A DNA stretch of 64,000 bases from the NCBI GenBank assembly GCA_037721215.1, contig JBBJNV010000001.1, positions 1-64,000 on the forward strand, written 5' to 3'. The notes under the pieces are model-generated. The model was not told the origin of the DNA. It was given only the letters and a program-made list of their open reading frames with translations, and searched no databases. This DNA is from Gemmatimonadaceae bacterium (lineage in GTDB: Bacteria > Gemmatimonadota > Gemmatimonadetes > Gemmatimonadales > Gemmatimonadaceae). Shown piece by piece: positions 1 to 7,720 of the stretch. Made by a program: the position numbers and the translations under genes. Position 1 is the first letter of the stretch. Every line of letters starts with the position of its first letter.

Positions 1-28
1 AGAGTGGCGGATCGGTGGGGCATAACTA

Positions 29-85
29 ATCCTTCCGGCTGCGGGCCGTTTGGCTATCGGCGGCCGGCCGGGCCGGAAGAACGTG
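29..85 (+). repeat. Family 1 repeat, degenerate partial copy
   Basis: Begins ATCCTTCCGGCTGCGGGC and goes on with the GGCCG-rich core seen in the 140-bp family 1 elements further right, then loses similarity near 85. The right terminal arm is missing. It has the same orientation as the other nine copies. The stretch from 1 to about 229 otherwise shows no gene that I can support. Confidence 0.6.
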
Positions 86-229
86 CCGCGGGCACTACAG
101 CCGTCGGCTGGAGCGCCTGGTGGAAGATCTCGCGGCGGCAGTGCCGGAGTCAGGAGCCAACGTTGCGCTCGCCGCGCCTGCCTTACCGATCTGCCATCAG
201 AGCACACACGGCTTTCCCGGTCCTTGTCG

Positions 230-253
230 AATGTAGCCACATGAGACTACATT
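230..253. promoter_or_regulatory. Operator-like inverted repeat before vapB
   Basis: AATGTAG (230-236) and CTACATT (247-253) form a perfect 7-bp inverted repeat with a 10-nt spacer. It ends 7 nt before the antitoxin ATG. Its position and symmetry fit an autoregulatory TA operator. Confidence 0.6.
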
Positions 254-260
254 CTTGTAC

Positions 261-545
261 ATGACCTCCGTTGGCATTCGTGAGCTGAAAAACAACCTCA
301 GTCGCTACGTGCGCCTGGCCGGCGCGGGCAAACGGGTGATTGTCACCGACCGCGGCCGCGTCGTCGCTGAGCTGGTGCCGCCCGCCGCGGCGCGGCCAAC
401 AGTGTCGCGTTACGACGAGCTGATTGCGTCAGGGGTAATCCGCCCGGCGCTGGAGCAAGGCGATCCTCTTGCGGACTTCCCACGCTTGCGACTACCGCCA
501 GGAACAGCCGCCACAATGATCGAAGAAGATCGTGGCGATGGCTAA
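261..545 (+). CDS. Type II antitoxin, Phd/YefM-VapB class
   Basis: A 94-residue protein starting MTSVGIRELKNNLSRYV, the usual N-terminus of Phd/YefM-fold antitoxins, followed by the strand pattern VIVTDRGRVVAELVP. The family binds its operator through the N-terminal half and neutralises a PIN-domain RNase through the C-terminal tail. ATG 261 is preferred to the in-frame TTG at 255 because it lies just behind the 230-253 palindrome. The stop overlaps the start of the toxin gene, so the pair is translationally coupled. Confidence 0.85.
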   Translation: MTSVGIRELKNNLSRYVRLAGAGKRVIVTDRGRVVAELVPPAAARPTVSRYDELIASGVIRPALEQGDPLADFPRLRLPPGTAATMIEEDRGDG

Positions 546-1023
546 GACGTCGTCGGGTAAGGAGACCCCTGCTCGCAAGGCAGCACGTGTAGCAGAAAGG
601 CTGCGCGAGCCGACGGTGTACGTAGAATCGAGTGCTCTCCTGGCGGCGTTGCTGGAAGGTGACGCGTCGGCTATTCAAAGGATGCGTGCGGCGGACCGCC
701 TGGTCACTTCGGCGCTGACGTTCGCAGAAGCAAATCGCGCACTGGCTCGTGCACGAGTTTCGGGCAGGCTCAGTGAAGCGGAGGAGCGCGACGCAATTCG
801 TGGCTTGCTGACTTTTCGACGCCGATGCGAAATCGTCGATGTATCGGACGAAGTTCTGGTGCGGGCGGGTCGGCCATTTCCGATCGAGCCGATACGAACG
901 CTCGATGCGATCCATATCGCGACTGCCGAACTGCTCGGCGAACCGCCTCAGGTGGTGATGTTTGTCACGCGCGACAAGCGAGTCTCCGAGAATGCGCGTT
1001 CGCTCGGCTATCTAATCGGCTAG
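538..1023 (+). CDS. VapC-like PIN-domain toxin
   Basis: A PIN-domain RNase. The first acidic strand is VYVESSALLAALLEG, a central TFAEANRAL supplies the conserved Glu, and LDAIHIATAELL followed by FVTRDKRVSENA completes the usual acidic site. About 26 basic, low-complexity residues precede the PIN fold, which is unusual. Other starts are GTG 532 and GTG 616, the latter beginning right at the PIN strand. ATG 538 has a purine-rich GAAGAAG about 9 nt upstream. It overlaps the antitoxin by 8 nt. The family cleaves specific RNAs, often initiator tRNA. Confidence 0.85.
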   Translation: MAKTSSGKETPARKAARVAERLREPTVYVESSALLAALLEGDASAIQRMRAADRLVTSALTFAEANRALARARVSGRLSEAEERDAIRGLLTFRRRCEIVDVSDEVLVRAGRPFPIEPIRTLDAIHIATAELLGEPPQVVMFVTRDKRVSENARSLGYLIG

Positions 1024-1061
1024 AACTCTCCGAGGCGGATGCGCAGCTGCTGCCTCAATGT

Positions 1062-2000
1062 TCACCTTTTTCGCGGCGGAGCAGTCTGGAATGCCGCGAG
1101 GTGAATCACCCGACCGTTCTGGGTGAGCGCTCCACCGGTGATCTCCGGCGAATCTAGACGAAGGTCTTCGCCGAGTCCGATGGCGGGGAATGATTTCGCG
1201 TCGAGGGCGAGGATCGACTCGAGGAGCCGCGCCGCCTCCGCATCCTCCGCCTTTGCGGGCAACAAAGTCTGGCTCGCGAGCGCGTCGAGTGCGTAGCTGC
1301 GGAGAATCTTCGGAAGATATGTGCGCAGCGTATCTGTCGAATCGAACAGCTCCATTCCCGCAGCGGCGCCGTTGATCGCAAAGATTGCCCCGACCTGTCC
1401 ATCGGCGACGCTCACATCGTGAACATATTCCTCGATCGACGTGCGCCTGTTTTCATAGACGTCCTGCATCGCGGCGGTCGGTGATGCGTAGCCGAGCTTG
1501 GAGGAGAGCATGTCGATGTCTTCCCACACCGATCCCTGGTCACTGTCGCGCGAGTTGTGCATGGCGATGTTGCGCGACACGGCGCGTGCCTTCTTCGCCC
1601 GCCCCACGCTGAACATCATATCGGGCGACTCGGCGAACTCGCGTGACTTGTAGCTCCAGCGACCTCGCTCCACGCAGGAAACGGGGAGGGGGAGTGTCTG
1701 CTTGCCTGGCGCAAGAACGGTGAGGTTGGAGATGCGGTTCTGGCGGGCGCCGAGGAGCTCTTCGCCGTCGATGATGAGGACGGGGATGTCGGCGAGGTTC
1801 TCGAGGGCGAGCGTCGGAACGCTGCCGCCTTCGGAGATCTCGGTGATCCTGGCCGAGCCGGCGCGGAGAGCGCTGCCGACGGGGAGGTATTGTGCGGGAT
1901 TGACCGCGTCTTCGGCGAAGAGCGGGAAGATCGTGAGGTTATGGCGCTCGATTCCTGGTCCTACGCGAACACGGGGTGTGACGTCTTTAAGCGTGGTCAT
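1062..2000 (-). CDS. ARPP-1 (DUF6569) domain protein
   Basis: A 312-residue protein with the pattern of the ARPP-1 domain family. It has an N-terminal LTIFPLFAED, the block VPTLALENLADIPVLIIDGEELLGARQNRI, which matches the family hallmark of a D-G-E-E-L-x-G-A-x-Q-N turn, and a later IPLPVSCVERGRW-like strand. I take MTTLKDVTP as the start because GGAGGA lies 6 nt before it; an in-frame start 19 codons upstream lacks this. The molecular function of the family is not established. It is divergent from a TetR gene, with a palindrome between the two. Confidence 0.75.
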   Translation of the reverse strand: MTTLKDVTPRVRVGPGIERHNLTIFPLFAEDAVNPAQYLPVGSALRAGSARITEISEGGSVPTLALENLADIPVLIIDGEELLGARQNRISNLTVLAPGKQTLPLPVSCVERGRWSYKSREFAESPDMMFSVGRAKKARAVSRNIAMHNSRDSDQGSVWEDIDMLSSKLGYASPTAAMQDVYENRRTSIEEYVHDVSVADGQVGAIFAINGAAAGMELFDSTDTLRTYLPKILRSYALDALASQTLLPAKAEDAEAARLLESILALDAKSFPAIGLGEDLRLDSPEITGGALTQNGRVIHLAAFQTAPPRKR

Positions 2001-2062
2001 TCGTCCTCCGGGACGTTCTGTCGATACTCCAATGTGCAAAGGGGGTCTGACAGTCACTCTCT

Positions 2063-2081
2063 ATCTAGGCATTGACTAGAT
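2063..2081. promoter_or_regulatory. Candidate TetR operator
   Basis: ATCTAG and CTAGAT flank a 7-nt spacer, making a 19-bp palindrome in the 158-bp gap between the divergent ARPP-1 and tetR genes. A second, overlapping palindrome (TAGA-N4-TCTA) follows. The size and position suit a dimeric TetR regulator acting on both promoters. Confidence 0.5.
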
Positions 2082-2158
2082 GAGTCTAACGGCTAATCTT
2101 TCCGTTGTCAAGATGATCACGTCGTGCTACACTTCCATTATCCTCAAACCGGCAAGCG

Positions 2159-2806
2159 ATGGCACCGAAAGATTCTCAGAAGAAGCCGTACCACTGGGGC
2201 GAACAGCTTCGCGGTGACCTCGTCGCCGAGGCGCTGCGGCAGGTAGAACCACTTGGCATCGCCGGTCTGTCGGCGCGGGAGGTCGCGCGGGGGGTGGGGG
2301 TGAGTCATGCCGCGCCGGCTCACTATTTCCCCGACCGGCTGGCGTTAGCCGCTGCCGTCGCCGCGGCCGGGTTCGAGCAGATGTACGAGAGCATCGAGGC
2401 GGCTGTACGCGCCCGGCGAAAGCCCTCCGAGAAGTTGCTTGCAGCCTGTCTGGCAAACGTCGAGTTTGCGCTCGAGAGCCGCGGTCTTTACCGCACCATG
2501 TACGCTCCCGAGCTGGCCGAGCGGCTGAATAATCTTCCGCGATCCCGGAAGGGCGTGGACGACTTCACCACCCTGTCTCAACTCAAGGCGAAGGGGTTTG
2601 GCGTTTTCGTCGACATCGTCCGGGATGGCCAGGCCGAAGGTGTATTCCGCGCCGGGAAGGCTGACGATCTTGCAAGAGCCGCGACAGCGGCGGCGCACGG
2701 ACTCGCCAGGCAGTTCATCGACGAGGGACTCGGCGCGCGAATCGATCGGATGGCGCACGCGCGCCAGGTAATGGGGATTGTGCTGGACGGACTCGAGGCA
2801 CGTTGA
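2159..2806 (+). CDS. TetR family transcriptional regulator
   Basis: A 215-residue protein of typical TetR length. Residues 15-70 form the N-terminal helix-turn-helix domain, with the signature LSAREVARGVGVSHAAPAHYF and the following KD/D-x-L-A-L helix. The remaining all-helical region is the ligand and dimer domain. The gene ends 3 nt before the deacetylase-like gene, so the two are probably co-transcribed. Likely targets are its own operon and the divergent ARPP-1 gene through the palindrome at 2063-2081. The ligand cannot be read from the sequence. Confidence 0.9.
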   Translation: MAPKDSQKKPYHWGEQLRGDLVAEALRQVEPLGIAGLSAREVARGVGVSHAAPAHYFPDRLALAAAVAAAGFEQMYESIEAAVRARRKPSEKLLAACLANVEFALESRGLYRTMYAPELAERLNNLPRSRKGVDDFTTLSQLKAKGFGVFVDIVRDGQAEGVFRAGKADDLARAATAAAHGLARQFIDEGLGARIDRMAHARQVMGIVLDGLEAR

Positions 2807-2809
2807 GTA

Positions 2810-3697
2810 ATGAAACTCTTCTATTCGCCCGATTATGTGGCGGCTGCCGAATCCTTCGACACCATGCGGAAGTCAGGATGGATTGCCGAGTCGCTTCTCG
2901 CGGATCCGATCGAAGGGGTGGAGATCGTCGCGCCTCGATCGGTCACGTTCGATGAGGTTGCCGCGGTTCACGATCCTGCGTATGTGACCGCGGTGCAGAC
3001 CGGAGAGCCCCGCAGCCTGGCCGAGAGTCAGGGGTTCGCGTGGGATGCGGGGATGTGGCAGTCGGTGACGGCGTCAACCGGTGGTCTCGTTGCCGCAAGG
3101 CTTCAGGCGATGACGGATGGAGTTGCAGGGTCGCTGTCCGGCGGGCTTCATCATGCGCGATACGATCAAGGCAGCGGGTTCTGCACCTTCAACGGTTTGG
3201 CACTGGCGGCGAAGGCAGCTCTGGCAGCGGGCGCGGAGTCAGTTGTGATTCTCGATCTCGACGCGCACTGTGGCGGGGGCACTCACTCGCTGATCCGGGC
3301 CGATGCGCGGATCAGGCAGATCGACGTGTCGGTAAACCTGTTCGATCATTATCGGCCGGCAGGGTCGAGCACCCTCGACATGGTGGTTTCGGCCGGCGAA
3401 TATCTCGGCGCTATCGAGCGTCGGCTTTCGGACCTCGGCAGCAGTGGGTGGAAGCCGGGAATCTGCCTGTACAATTCCGGGATGGATCCGCATGAGCATT
3501 GCGGGATCGGTGGATTGTGGGGGATCGATGCGGCGATCTTGCGTGAGAGGGAGGAGCTGGTGTTCGGGTGGTTCACGTCGCGACGAATCCCCCTCGCATT
3601 TGCCATCGCAGGCGGTTACATCGGCGGGGCGATGAAGCAGGACGATCTCGTTGCGCTGCATCGTGTGAGCATCAGTGTGGCGTCGATGGCCGCGTAA
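2810..3697 (+). CDS. Histone-deacetylase-like amidohydrolase, paralogue 1
   Basis: A 295-residue member of the arginase/deacetylase superfamily. Visible features are GGLHHARYD (His114-His115, the charge-relay pair), ILDLDAHCGGGT (Asp151 and His153 as zinc ligands), NSGMDPHEH (Asp226, third ligand) and AGGYIGG (Tyr270, transition-state Tyr). Where HDACs have D-x-H-H-G-x-G-T, this protein has D-A-H-C-G-G-G-T, so one His is Cys. Family substrates are acetylated lysines, polyamines or small amides; which one applies is unknown. It is coupled to the TetR gene (3-nt gap). A paralogue lies at 5091-5993. Confidence 0.85.
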   Translation: MKLFYSPDYVAAAESFDTMRKSGWIAESLLADPIEGVEIVAPRSVTFDEVAAVHDPAYVTAVQTGEPRSLAESQGFAWDAGMWQSVTASTGGLVAARLQAMTDGVAGSLSGGLHHARYDQGSGFCTFNGLALAAKAALAAGAESVVILDLDAHCGGGTHSLIRADARIRQIDVSVNLFDHYRPAGSSTLDMVVSAGEYLGAIERRLSDLGSSGWKPGICLYNSGMDPHEHCGIGGLWGIDAAILREREELVFGWFTSRRIPLAFAIAGGYIGGAMKQDDLVALHRVSISVASMAA

Positions 3698-3715
3698 GGG
3701 CCGTTGACAAGATCG

Positions 3716-3742
3716 TTCACACTATTGTAGACCCAAGTGTAG
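3716..3742. promoter_or_regulatory. Operator-like repeats before the MazF-type TA pair
   Basis: ACACT and AGTGT form an inverted repeat across a 13-nt spacer, and TGTAG appears twice. The segment lies about 10 nt upstream of the antitoxin ATG at 3752, which is where TA operators sit. The symmetry is short, so confidence is limited. Confidence 0.4.
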
Positions 3743-3751
3743 CAACGGGAT

Positions 3752-3997
3752 ATGCAAATGCCAACGACACGAATTTCTGAAAGCGACCACCGGGTGCTTC
3801 AAGCGCTCTCGGCGCGAACGGGCAAGGGGCACCAGGAAATCATTCATGAAGCCCTCAGCACATATCAGCGCGAGGCCCTGCTCGACGGTATCAACGCAGG
3901 TTATGCGAAGCTGAAAGCTGACCAATCGGAATGGGCGATTGAAAAGAGGGAGCGTCAACTGTGGGAACACACCCTCGCGGATGGCATTGACGAGTGA
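3752..3997 (+). CDS. Antitoxin, ribbon-helix-helix-like
   Basis: An 81-residue protein starting MQMPTTRISESDHRVLQALSA, a short strand followed by two helices, as in RHH antitoxins. A charged C-terminal half (residues 45-81) is suited to toxin binding. Its last four bases overlap the toxin start as GTGA, which indicates coupling. It has no obvious match beyond fold class. The identification rests on pairing with a clear MazF/PemK toxin. Confidence 0.75.
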   Translation: MQMPTTRISESDHRVLQALSARTGKGHQEIIHEALSTYQREALLDGINAGYAKLKADQSEWAIEKRERQLWEHTLADGIDE

Positions 3998-4350
3998 GTG
4001 GCCGCCAACGCCAGCGTCCGTCACGGGGAGAAGTCTGGCAGGTTGGGCTCGACCCTTTAAAAGGCCGGGAGCAATCGGGGTCGCGGCCTGCGATGATCAT
4101 CTCGGTAGACAAGTTCAATCACGGTCCAGCCGAACTTGCCATCGTGATCCCCATCACTAAGCGTCATAAGAATATCACGTCGCATGTGTTTGTCCCCAAA
4201 GGCGAAGCAGGGCTCGATGTGGACAGCTACATCAAGGTCGAGGATATTCGTTCCGTTTCAATCGAAAGGCTTATCAAGTACAGGGGCGATCTGACCTACC
4301 CGAGGATTGACCAGGTACAGTACATCCTGCGAGTGCTTCTCGGCCTGTAG
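3994..4350 (+). CDS. MazF/PemK-type toxin
   Basis: A 118-residue protein with the MazF core: RGEVWQVGLDP near the N-terminus, then GSRPAMIISVDKFN, the conserved R-P-x-x-I/V-x-S/N segment, and a C-terminal VEDIRSVSIERL helix. The family consists of sequence-specific mRNA or tRNA endoribonucleases. The GTG start overlaps the antitoxin stop by 4 nt. The module sits between two deacetylase-like paralogues, which suggests it was inserted after the duplication. Confidence 0.88.
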   Translation: MSGRQRQRPSRGEVWQVGLDPLKGREQSGSRPAMIISVDKFNHGPAELAIVIPITKRHKNITSHVFVPKGEAGLDVDSYIKVEDIRSVSIERLIKYRGDLTYPRIDQVQYILRVLLGL

Positions 4351-4433
4351 GGTAGTGTGGCTTTGGGAAGCCCGTGCAATGGTTGGCTCGGCAACTGGAT
4401 ATGGGCATGGTACAAGTGGGGCGTCTTCCGGTA

Positions 4434-4877
4434 TTAGCGCATCTCCGACAGTCGCGCCGCATCGGCGAGATCCTGAGGCCGGCCTGCCGAGCGTTTGTTG
4501 GTAATCAGATGCTGTCGGCTGAGCGTTTGAACCTTCAGCCCATCGACCTCGACAGCGACACGGTTCCGCCACGCTGTGTAGAAGTCCACTCCATCATTGA
4601 CGTGAGCACATCGATTCGTCCGGGCTGACGTCGATCTGGATAACGACCACCGAAGATTGAGATCAGTCATGGAGAATTGATCGGTTGGTGCCCCAAACAG
4701 TGCCAGCGCGTCCCAGGCTCGTCTTGCGTTTTCGGGTGTGGCGCGAATCCACAGATCGATGTCGCCCGTCGCGCGGGGCAGACCGTGCGCGGCTACGGCG
4801 TAGGCGCCGACGAGGAGATAGTCAACGCCCTCGGCGTTGAACGCGGACAAGATGTCGCGAAAATTGGGATTCAGCAT
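4434..4877 (-). CDS. MNT-like nucleotidyltransferase, middle section out of frame
   Basis: Starts MLNPNFRDILSAFNAEGVDYLLVGAYAVAAHG and continues with TGDIDLWI, the G-x-D-x-D-x-W signature of small nucleotidyltransferases used as antitoxins or TA partners. The C-terminus (VEVDGLKVQTLSRQHLITNKRSAGRPQDL) also fits. Residues from about 78 to 100 do not. In two other frames the same DNA reads VVVIQIDVSP and then GRIDVLTSM, which are the expected family strands. Several small indels therefore appear to cancel out and leave an open frame over a scrambled centre. It may be inactive. Confidence 0.65.
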   Translation of the reverse strand: MLNPNFRDILSAFNAEGVDYLLVGAYAVAAHGLPRATGDIDLWIRATPENARRAWDALALFGAPTDQFSMTDLNLRWSLSRSTSARTNRCAHVNDGVDFYTAWRNRVAVEVDGLKVQTLSRQHLITNKRSAGRPQDLADAARLSEMR

Positions 4878-5022
4878 TCTCGAGCCCCTTGAAAGCCCAC
4901 GCATCGAGTGCGAGCTGCCACATCATTCCCAGACGCTCCGCGGGCGTCATGGCGCTGTAGTCCTCGTCGTCGCCTGAATCATGAAGGCGGCGGACACGAA
5001 CGGATGCCGCTGAATCAGCCAT
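4822..5022 (-). CDS. Small nucleotidyltransferase-associated protein
   Basis: A 66-residue protein whose pattern (RVRRLHD, then MTPAERLGMMWQLALDAWAFKG, then SRHLVRVQRRGR at the end) resembles the small conserved proteins often encoded just before DUF6036-like nucleotidyltransferases. It overlaps the next gene by 56 nt in another frame. That is a large overlap, but each frame carries its expected motif. Function unknown; it may be the partner of the nucleotidyltransferase. Confidence 0.5.
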   Translation of the reverse strand: MADSAASVRVRRLHDSGDDEDYSAMTPAERLGMMWQLALDAWAFKGLENAESQFSRHLVRVQRRGR

Positions 5023-5090
5023 CCCGCCATATACTCATTTCCCATGACGCATTCCGGAGGTTCCCGATTACCCCATTTACCGTCGAAGCA

Positions 5091-5993
5091 GTGATCTCTG
5101 TATACCACTCGCCGGCCTACACGCTTGCGGCGCACGAGTATTCGACTACTCGGAAGGCGGGATGGATTGCTGATTCGCTCAGGCGAAATCCGCTCAGTGG
5201 CGTCGCGCTAGTCGAGCCCGAGCCGCTGGCATTCGAGCAGGTGGCGGAAGTTCACGACCCAGCTTATGTGTGTGCGATTCAGACAGGTGAGCCACGAGAG
5301 GCTGCGGAATCTCAGGGGTTTGGCTGGGATCACGGCCTGTGGGACATGGTTCTCGCCTCGAATGGGGGAGTGGGTGCGGCGGTATTCGATGCATTGAAGA
5401 ACCGTGTGTCGGGATCGTTATCGAGTGGGCTGCATCACGCGCGTCGAAACGGCGGGGACGGGAATTGCACCTTCAATGGCCTGGTGATTGGGGCGAAGGC
5501 CGCAATCGCCGCGGGTGCGAAGTCGATTCTGATACTGGATCTCGACGCGCACTGTGGCGGAGGGACTCACTCGCTCATCGCCGGCGATTCGCGCACATGG
5601 CAGCTGGATGTGTCGGTCGCGTCGTTCGACAGCTATGAGCCAGGTGAGCGGACATCACTCGACATTGTCCAATCTGCGAGCAACTACCTCCCTACCATAG
5701 AAAGGCGGCTTGAGGAGCTCGAGGCGAACGGTCCGGTGTTCGATCTCTGTATCTACAATGCGGGGATGGACCCGCATGAGAATTGCCCGGTTGGTGGAAT
5801 GACGGGGATCGATGCAGAGATTCTCAGAGGGCGCGAACGCCTTGTATTCGGCTGGTGTGAGAGGCGGAGGATTCCTGTCGCCTTCGTGCTGGCCGGCGGA
5901 TATGTGGGCAGTTCACTGAGTGTCGAAGACCTCGTTGCGCTTCATCGGCTCACTATCGCGAGCGCAGCGAAGAGGCCGACTGCAGCAGATTAG
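5091..5993 (+). CDS. Histone-deacetylase-like amidohydrolase, paralogue 2
   Basis: A 300-residue paralogue of the 2810-3697 product. It has the same order of motifs: SGLHHARR, ILDLDAHCGGGT, YNAGMDPHEN and AGGYVGSS. The unusual Cys after the zinc-binding His is conserved in both copies, so it is probably functional. I place the start at GTG 5091 (VISVYHSPAYT), which aligns with MKLFYSPDYV in the first copy. GGAGG at 5056 is too far from it, and it sits 7 nt before an in-frame ATT, so a rare ATT start is possible. There is no regulator of its own directly upstream. Confidence 0.82.
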   Translation: MISVYHSPAYTLAAHEYSTTRKAGWIADSLRRNPLSGVALVEPEPLAFEQVAEVHDPAYVCAIQTGEPREAAESQGFGWDHGLWDMVLASNGGVGAAVFDALKNRVSGSLSSGLHHARRNGGDGNCTFNGLVIGAKAAIAAGAKSILILDLDAHCGGGTHSLIAGDSRTWQLDVSVASFDSYEPGERTSLDIVQSASNYLPTIERRLEELEANGPVFDLCIYNAGMDPHENCPVGGMTGIDAEILRGRERLVFGWCERRRIPVAFVLAGGYVGSSLSVEDLVALHRLTIASAAKRPTAAD

Positions 5994-6471
5994 AGCATGA
6001 CGCGGTCGGCGTGACGTCTTCGACGAGCGGATGCTCGCACAAGTTGGACGAACGCCACCATGTATCAGGCGGGAATGACCGTTACCCCGTGCTGGCCGCT
6101 GAAATCCTTATCGAATACCGAGAACGACAGGCAGCCGCGGGATCGTGAGGTGGATCGCAGGGTTGCGGCTGAGCCGCGCAAGCTTGCCATAGCCGCCCGT
6201 AACGGGCGTAGCGTGCTCGGCCCCGAGATGTAGAAATCACACGCGAGGATCCGTCCTTTGGTGGTTCTGTGACTCTTCAGCCAGGAAACGCTCGGATCCC
6301 AAAGAGGCTGGGGAAGAAAACCAGCGAGCGCCTCTCCGCCGATCAAAGCGATCTCGATCCGGCCGGGCCAGACGATACTAATACCGGCTTGTTGCCTTGC
6401 GCCATGCGTTCCCGGTGCGATGGCGAGTTCGCGTATCCAATGACGCTAGGCCAATCAATAGCCGACATTGT
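5994..6471. other. Stretch without a supported gene
   Basis: About 480 bases between the second deacetylase-like gene and the accessory block. A minus-strand frame (6065-6346) ends FSVFDKDFSGQHGVTVIPA, which loosely resembles the C-terminus of PIN toxins, but nothing else in it does. At best it is a remnant. I see no RNA gene or repeat here. Confidence 0.4.
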
Positions 6472-6501
6472 GCAAGGGCTCTCTCGAAAGAGAGCCCTTG
6501 C
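6472..6501. promoter_or_regulatory. Perfect 13-bp hairpin/palindrome
   Basis: GCAAGGGCTCTCT (6472-6484) and its exact reverse complement (6489-6501) enclose a CGAA loop. There is no T-tract after it, so a Rho-independent terminator is not indicated. The right arm overlaps the -35 box of the promoter below, which makes it a good operator candidate for the accessory operon. Confidence 0.75.
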
Positions 6502-6526
6502 CTGATTGCCTCAAAACACTTATACT
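6498..6526 (+). promoter_or_regulatory. Sigma-70-like promoter, probably leaderless transcript
   Basis: TTGCCT (6498-6503), a 17-nt spacer and TATACT (6521-6526) form a near-consensus promoter. Initiation about 7 nt downstream would fall on the ATG at 6533, giving a leaderless mRNA; no ribosome-binding site is visible. Confidence 0.6.
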
Positions 6527-6532
6527 TGGTAT

Positions 6533-7720
6533 ATGGTCGATTCGGCAATTCGAGATACAATCCCACGGGTTCAACACATTCGGTACTTCCATGCGATCCT
6601 TGAGGGAATTGTGGAAGGTCAGAGCTTCGACGAGCTTCGTGCAACGCTCCGCCGAGTGGGAAGAGAGATCGGGAGGAGGACGACGGCCTCACGCGTTGAC
6701 GATGCCTACACTCTGTGGTCGCCGACTGCGGATGCCTTGGGTGAACTCATGCGACTTGAGCTCATAGAGCATAGGTCCGTTCCTTCGAAGCGAACTGCGG
6801 TAGATGCGCACCGCGAAACCATCTACCGACTCACCAATGCCGGGAGGGCGATCATTGAGGAAGTCCAAGGGGACGAGTCGAAATTTCGAGGTGCGGTGAC
6901 TCCAGTCCTCGTTCGTCAACATCCGCATCTCTCGTCGCTGTGCGAACTCCTAGAAGAAGGTCCGCTTCTGATCCCTGAATACACCGAGGAAGATCTAAAG
7001 AATTTCAGACAGTCGGGCCCCTCATGGACCGCAGCATTGGGTGCTGATGCCGCCAAACGGATCCGGGAAGGAATGAGGACAGCTGTGGTTGCGGATGAAC
7101 GCGCCGTTTCGCATGTCCGCGACTGGATCGCGAGACGTTTTCCCGCTGAGTCCTCCCCGACCCCCAGGGACATCCTCGACACAGTACTGGATGCATTGGT
7201 AGTAGTCGCACTCGAATCCAGAGGGCTGAGGTTTGATGCGACAACATTCAATATTCTTGTGAGCTGGGGGCGTCAGCTATTCATCATGAATGAAAGTCGG
7301 TACGTCCACAACGCTGATGGGCGGTCGGTCTGGAGCACGGCAGATATTTGCGACGATGGCGGCACCCTGAACGTCGTACGCCACAAGTTAAAGGATGTTG
7401 AGGTTGAAGTTCCTAGGGTATTGAGCGAGGTGTATCGTGACATCGCCAGCAGCCGGGCAACGTCTCTTGGAGGAAATGGCGTTCAGTTTCCGTACTTGCA
7501 GATCTATGAAGTGAGAGCGACGGCTGCTTTTCGTCTTCGCGTGAATGATCCGATCGTAGAGCGGATCATAGCTGACCTGGCCGACGGTACTCGGTCAGCT
7601 GGACTCCGGGTCGAGCTGGCGTTGGGAACAGGAAGGCAAGCGTCATCGGAAACTCCGTTTCGATTGGGTTCACGACGATTCAGCGTAATTCTCATCAAAC
7701 CTGAAGGGAGCCAACCTTGA
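6533..7720 (+). CDS. Unknown protein, winged-helix-like N-terminus; first gene of accessory block
   Basis: A 395-residue protein that I do not recognise. Residues 10-110 (helices around FHAILEGIVEG and ADALGELMRLELIEHR, then ETIYRLTNAGRAIIEE) look like a winged-helix DNA-binding or substrate-recognition domain. The rest is mixed alpha/beta with no catalytic signature. ATG 6533 is chosen over TTG 6506 because the latter lies inside the promoter. The last bases overlap the ATPase start as TTGA, so the two are coupled. In context it could be the specificity or sensor subunit, or the repressor of the 6472 palindrome. Confidence 0.75.
   Translation: MVDSAIRDTIPRVQHIRYFHAILEGIVEGQSFDELRATLRRVGREIGRRTTASRVDDAYTLWSPTADALGELMRLELIEHRSVPSKRTAVDAHRETIYRLTNAGRAIIEEVQGDESKFRGAVTPVLVRQHPHLSSLCELLEEGPLLIPEYTEEDLKNFRQSGPSWTAALGADAAKRIREGMRTAVVADERAVSHVRDWIARRFPAESSPTPRDILDTVLDALVVVALESRGLRFDATTFNILVSWGRQLFIMNESRYVHNADGRSVWSTADICDDGGTLNVVRHKLKDVEVEVPRVLSEVYRDIASSRATSLGGNGVQFPYLQIYEVRATAAFRLRVNDPIVERIIADLADGTRSAGLRVELALGTGRQASSETPFRLGSRRFSVILIKPEGSQP

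Noticed and set aside
6065-6346. A complete PIN toxin on the minus strand
   Set aside because: Only the last 20 residues resemble a PIN C-terminus; the first Asp strand and the Glu are missing and there is no antitoxin.
6472-6501. Rho-independent terminator
   Set aside because: The stem is strong, but no run of T follows, and a promoter -35 box overlaps the right arm.
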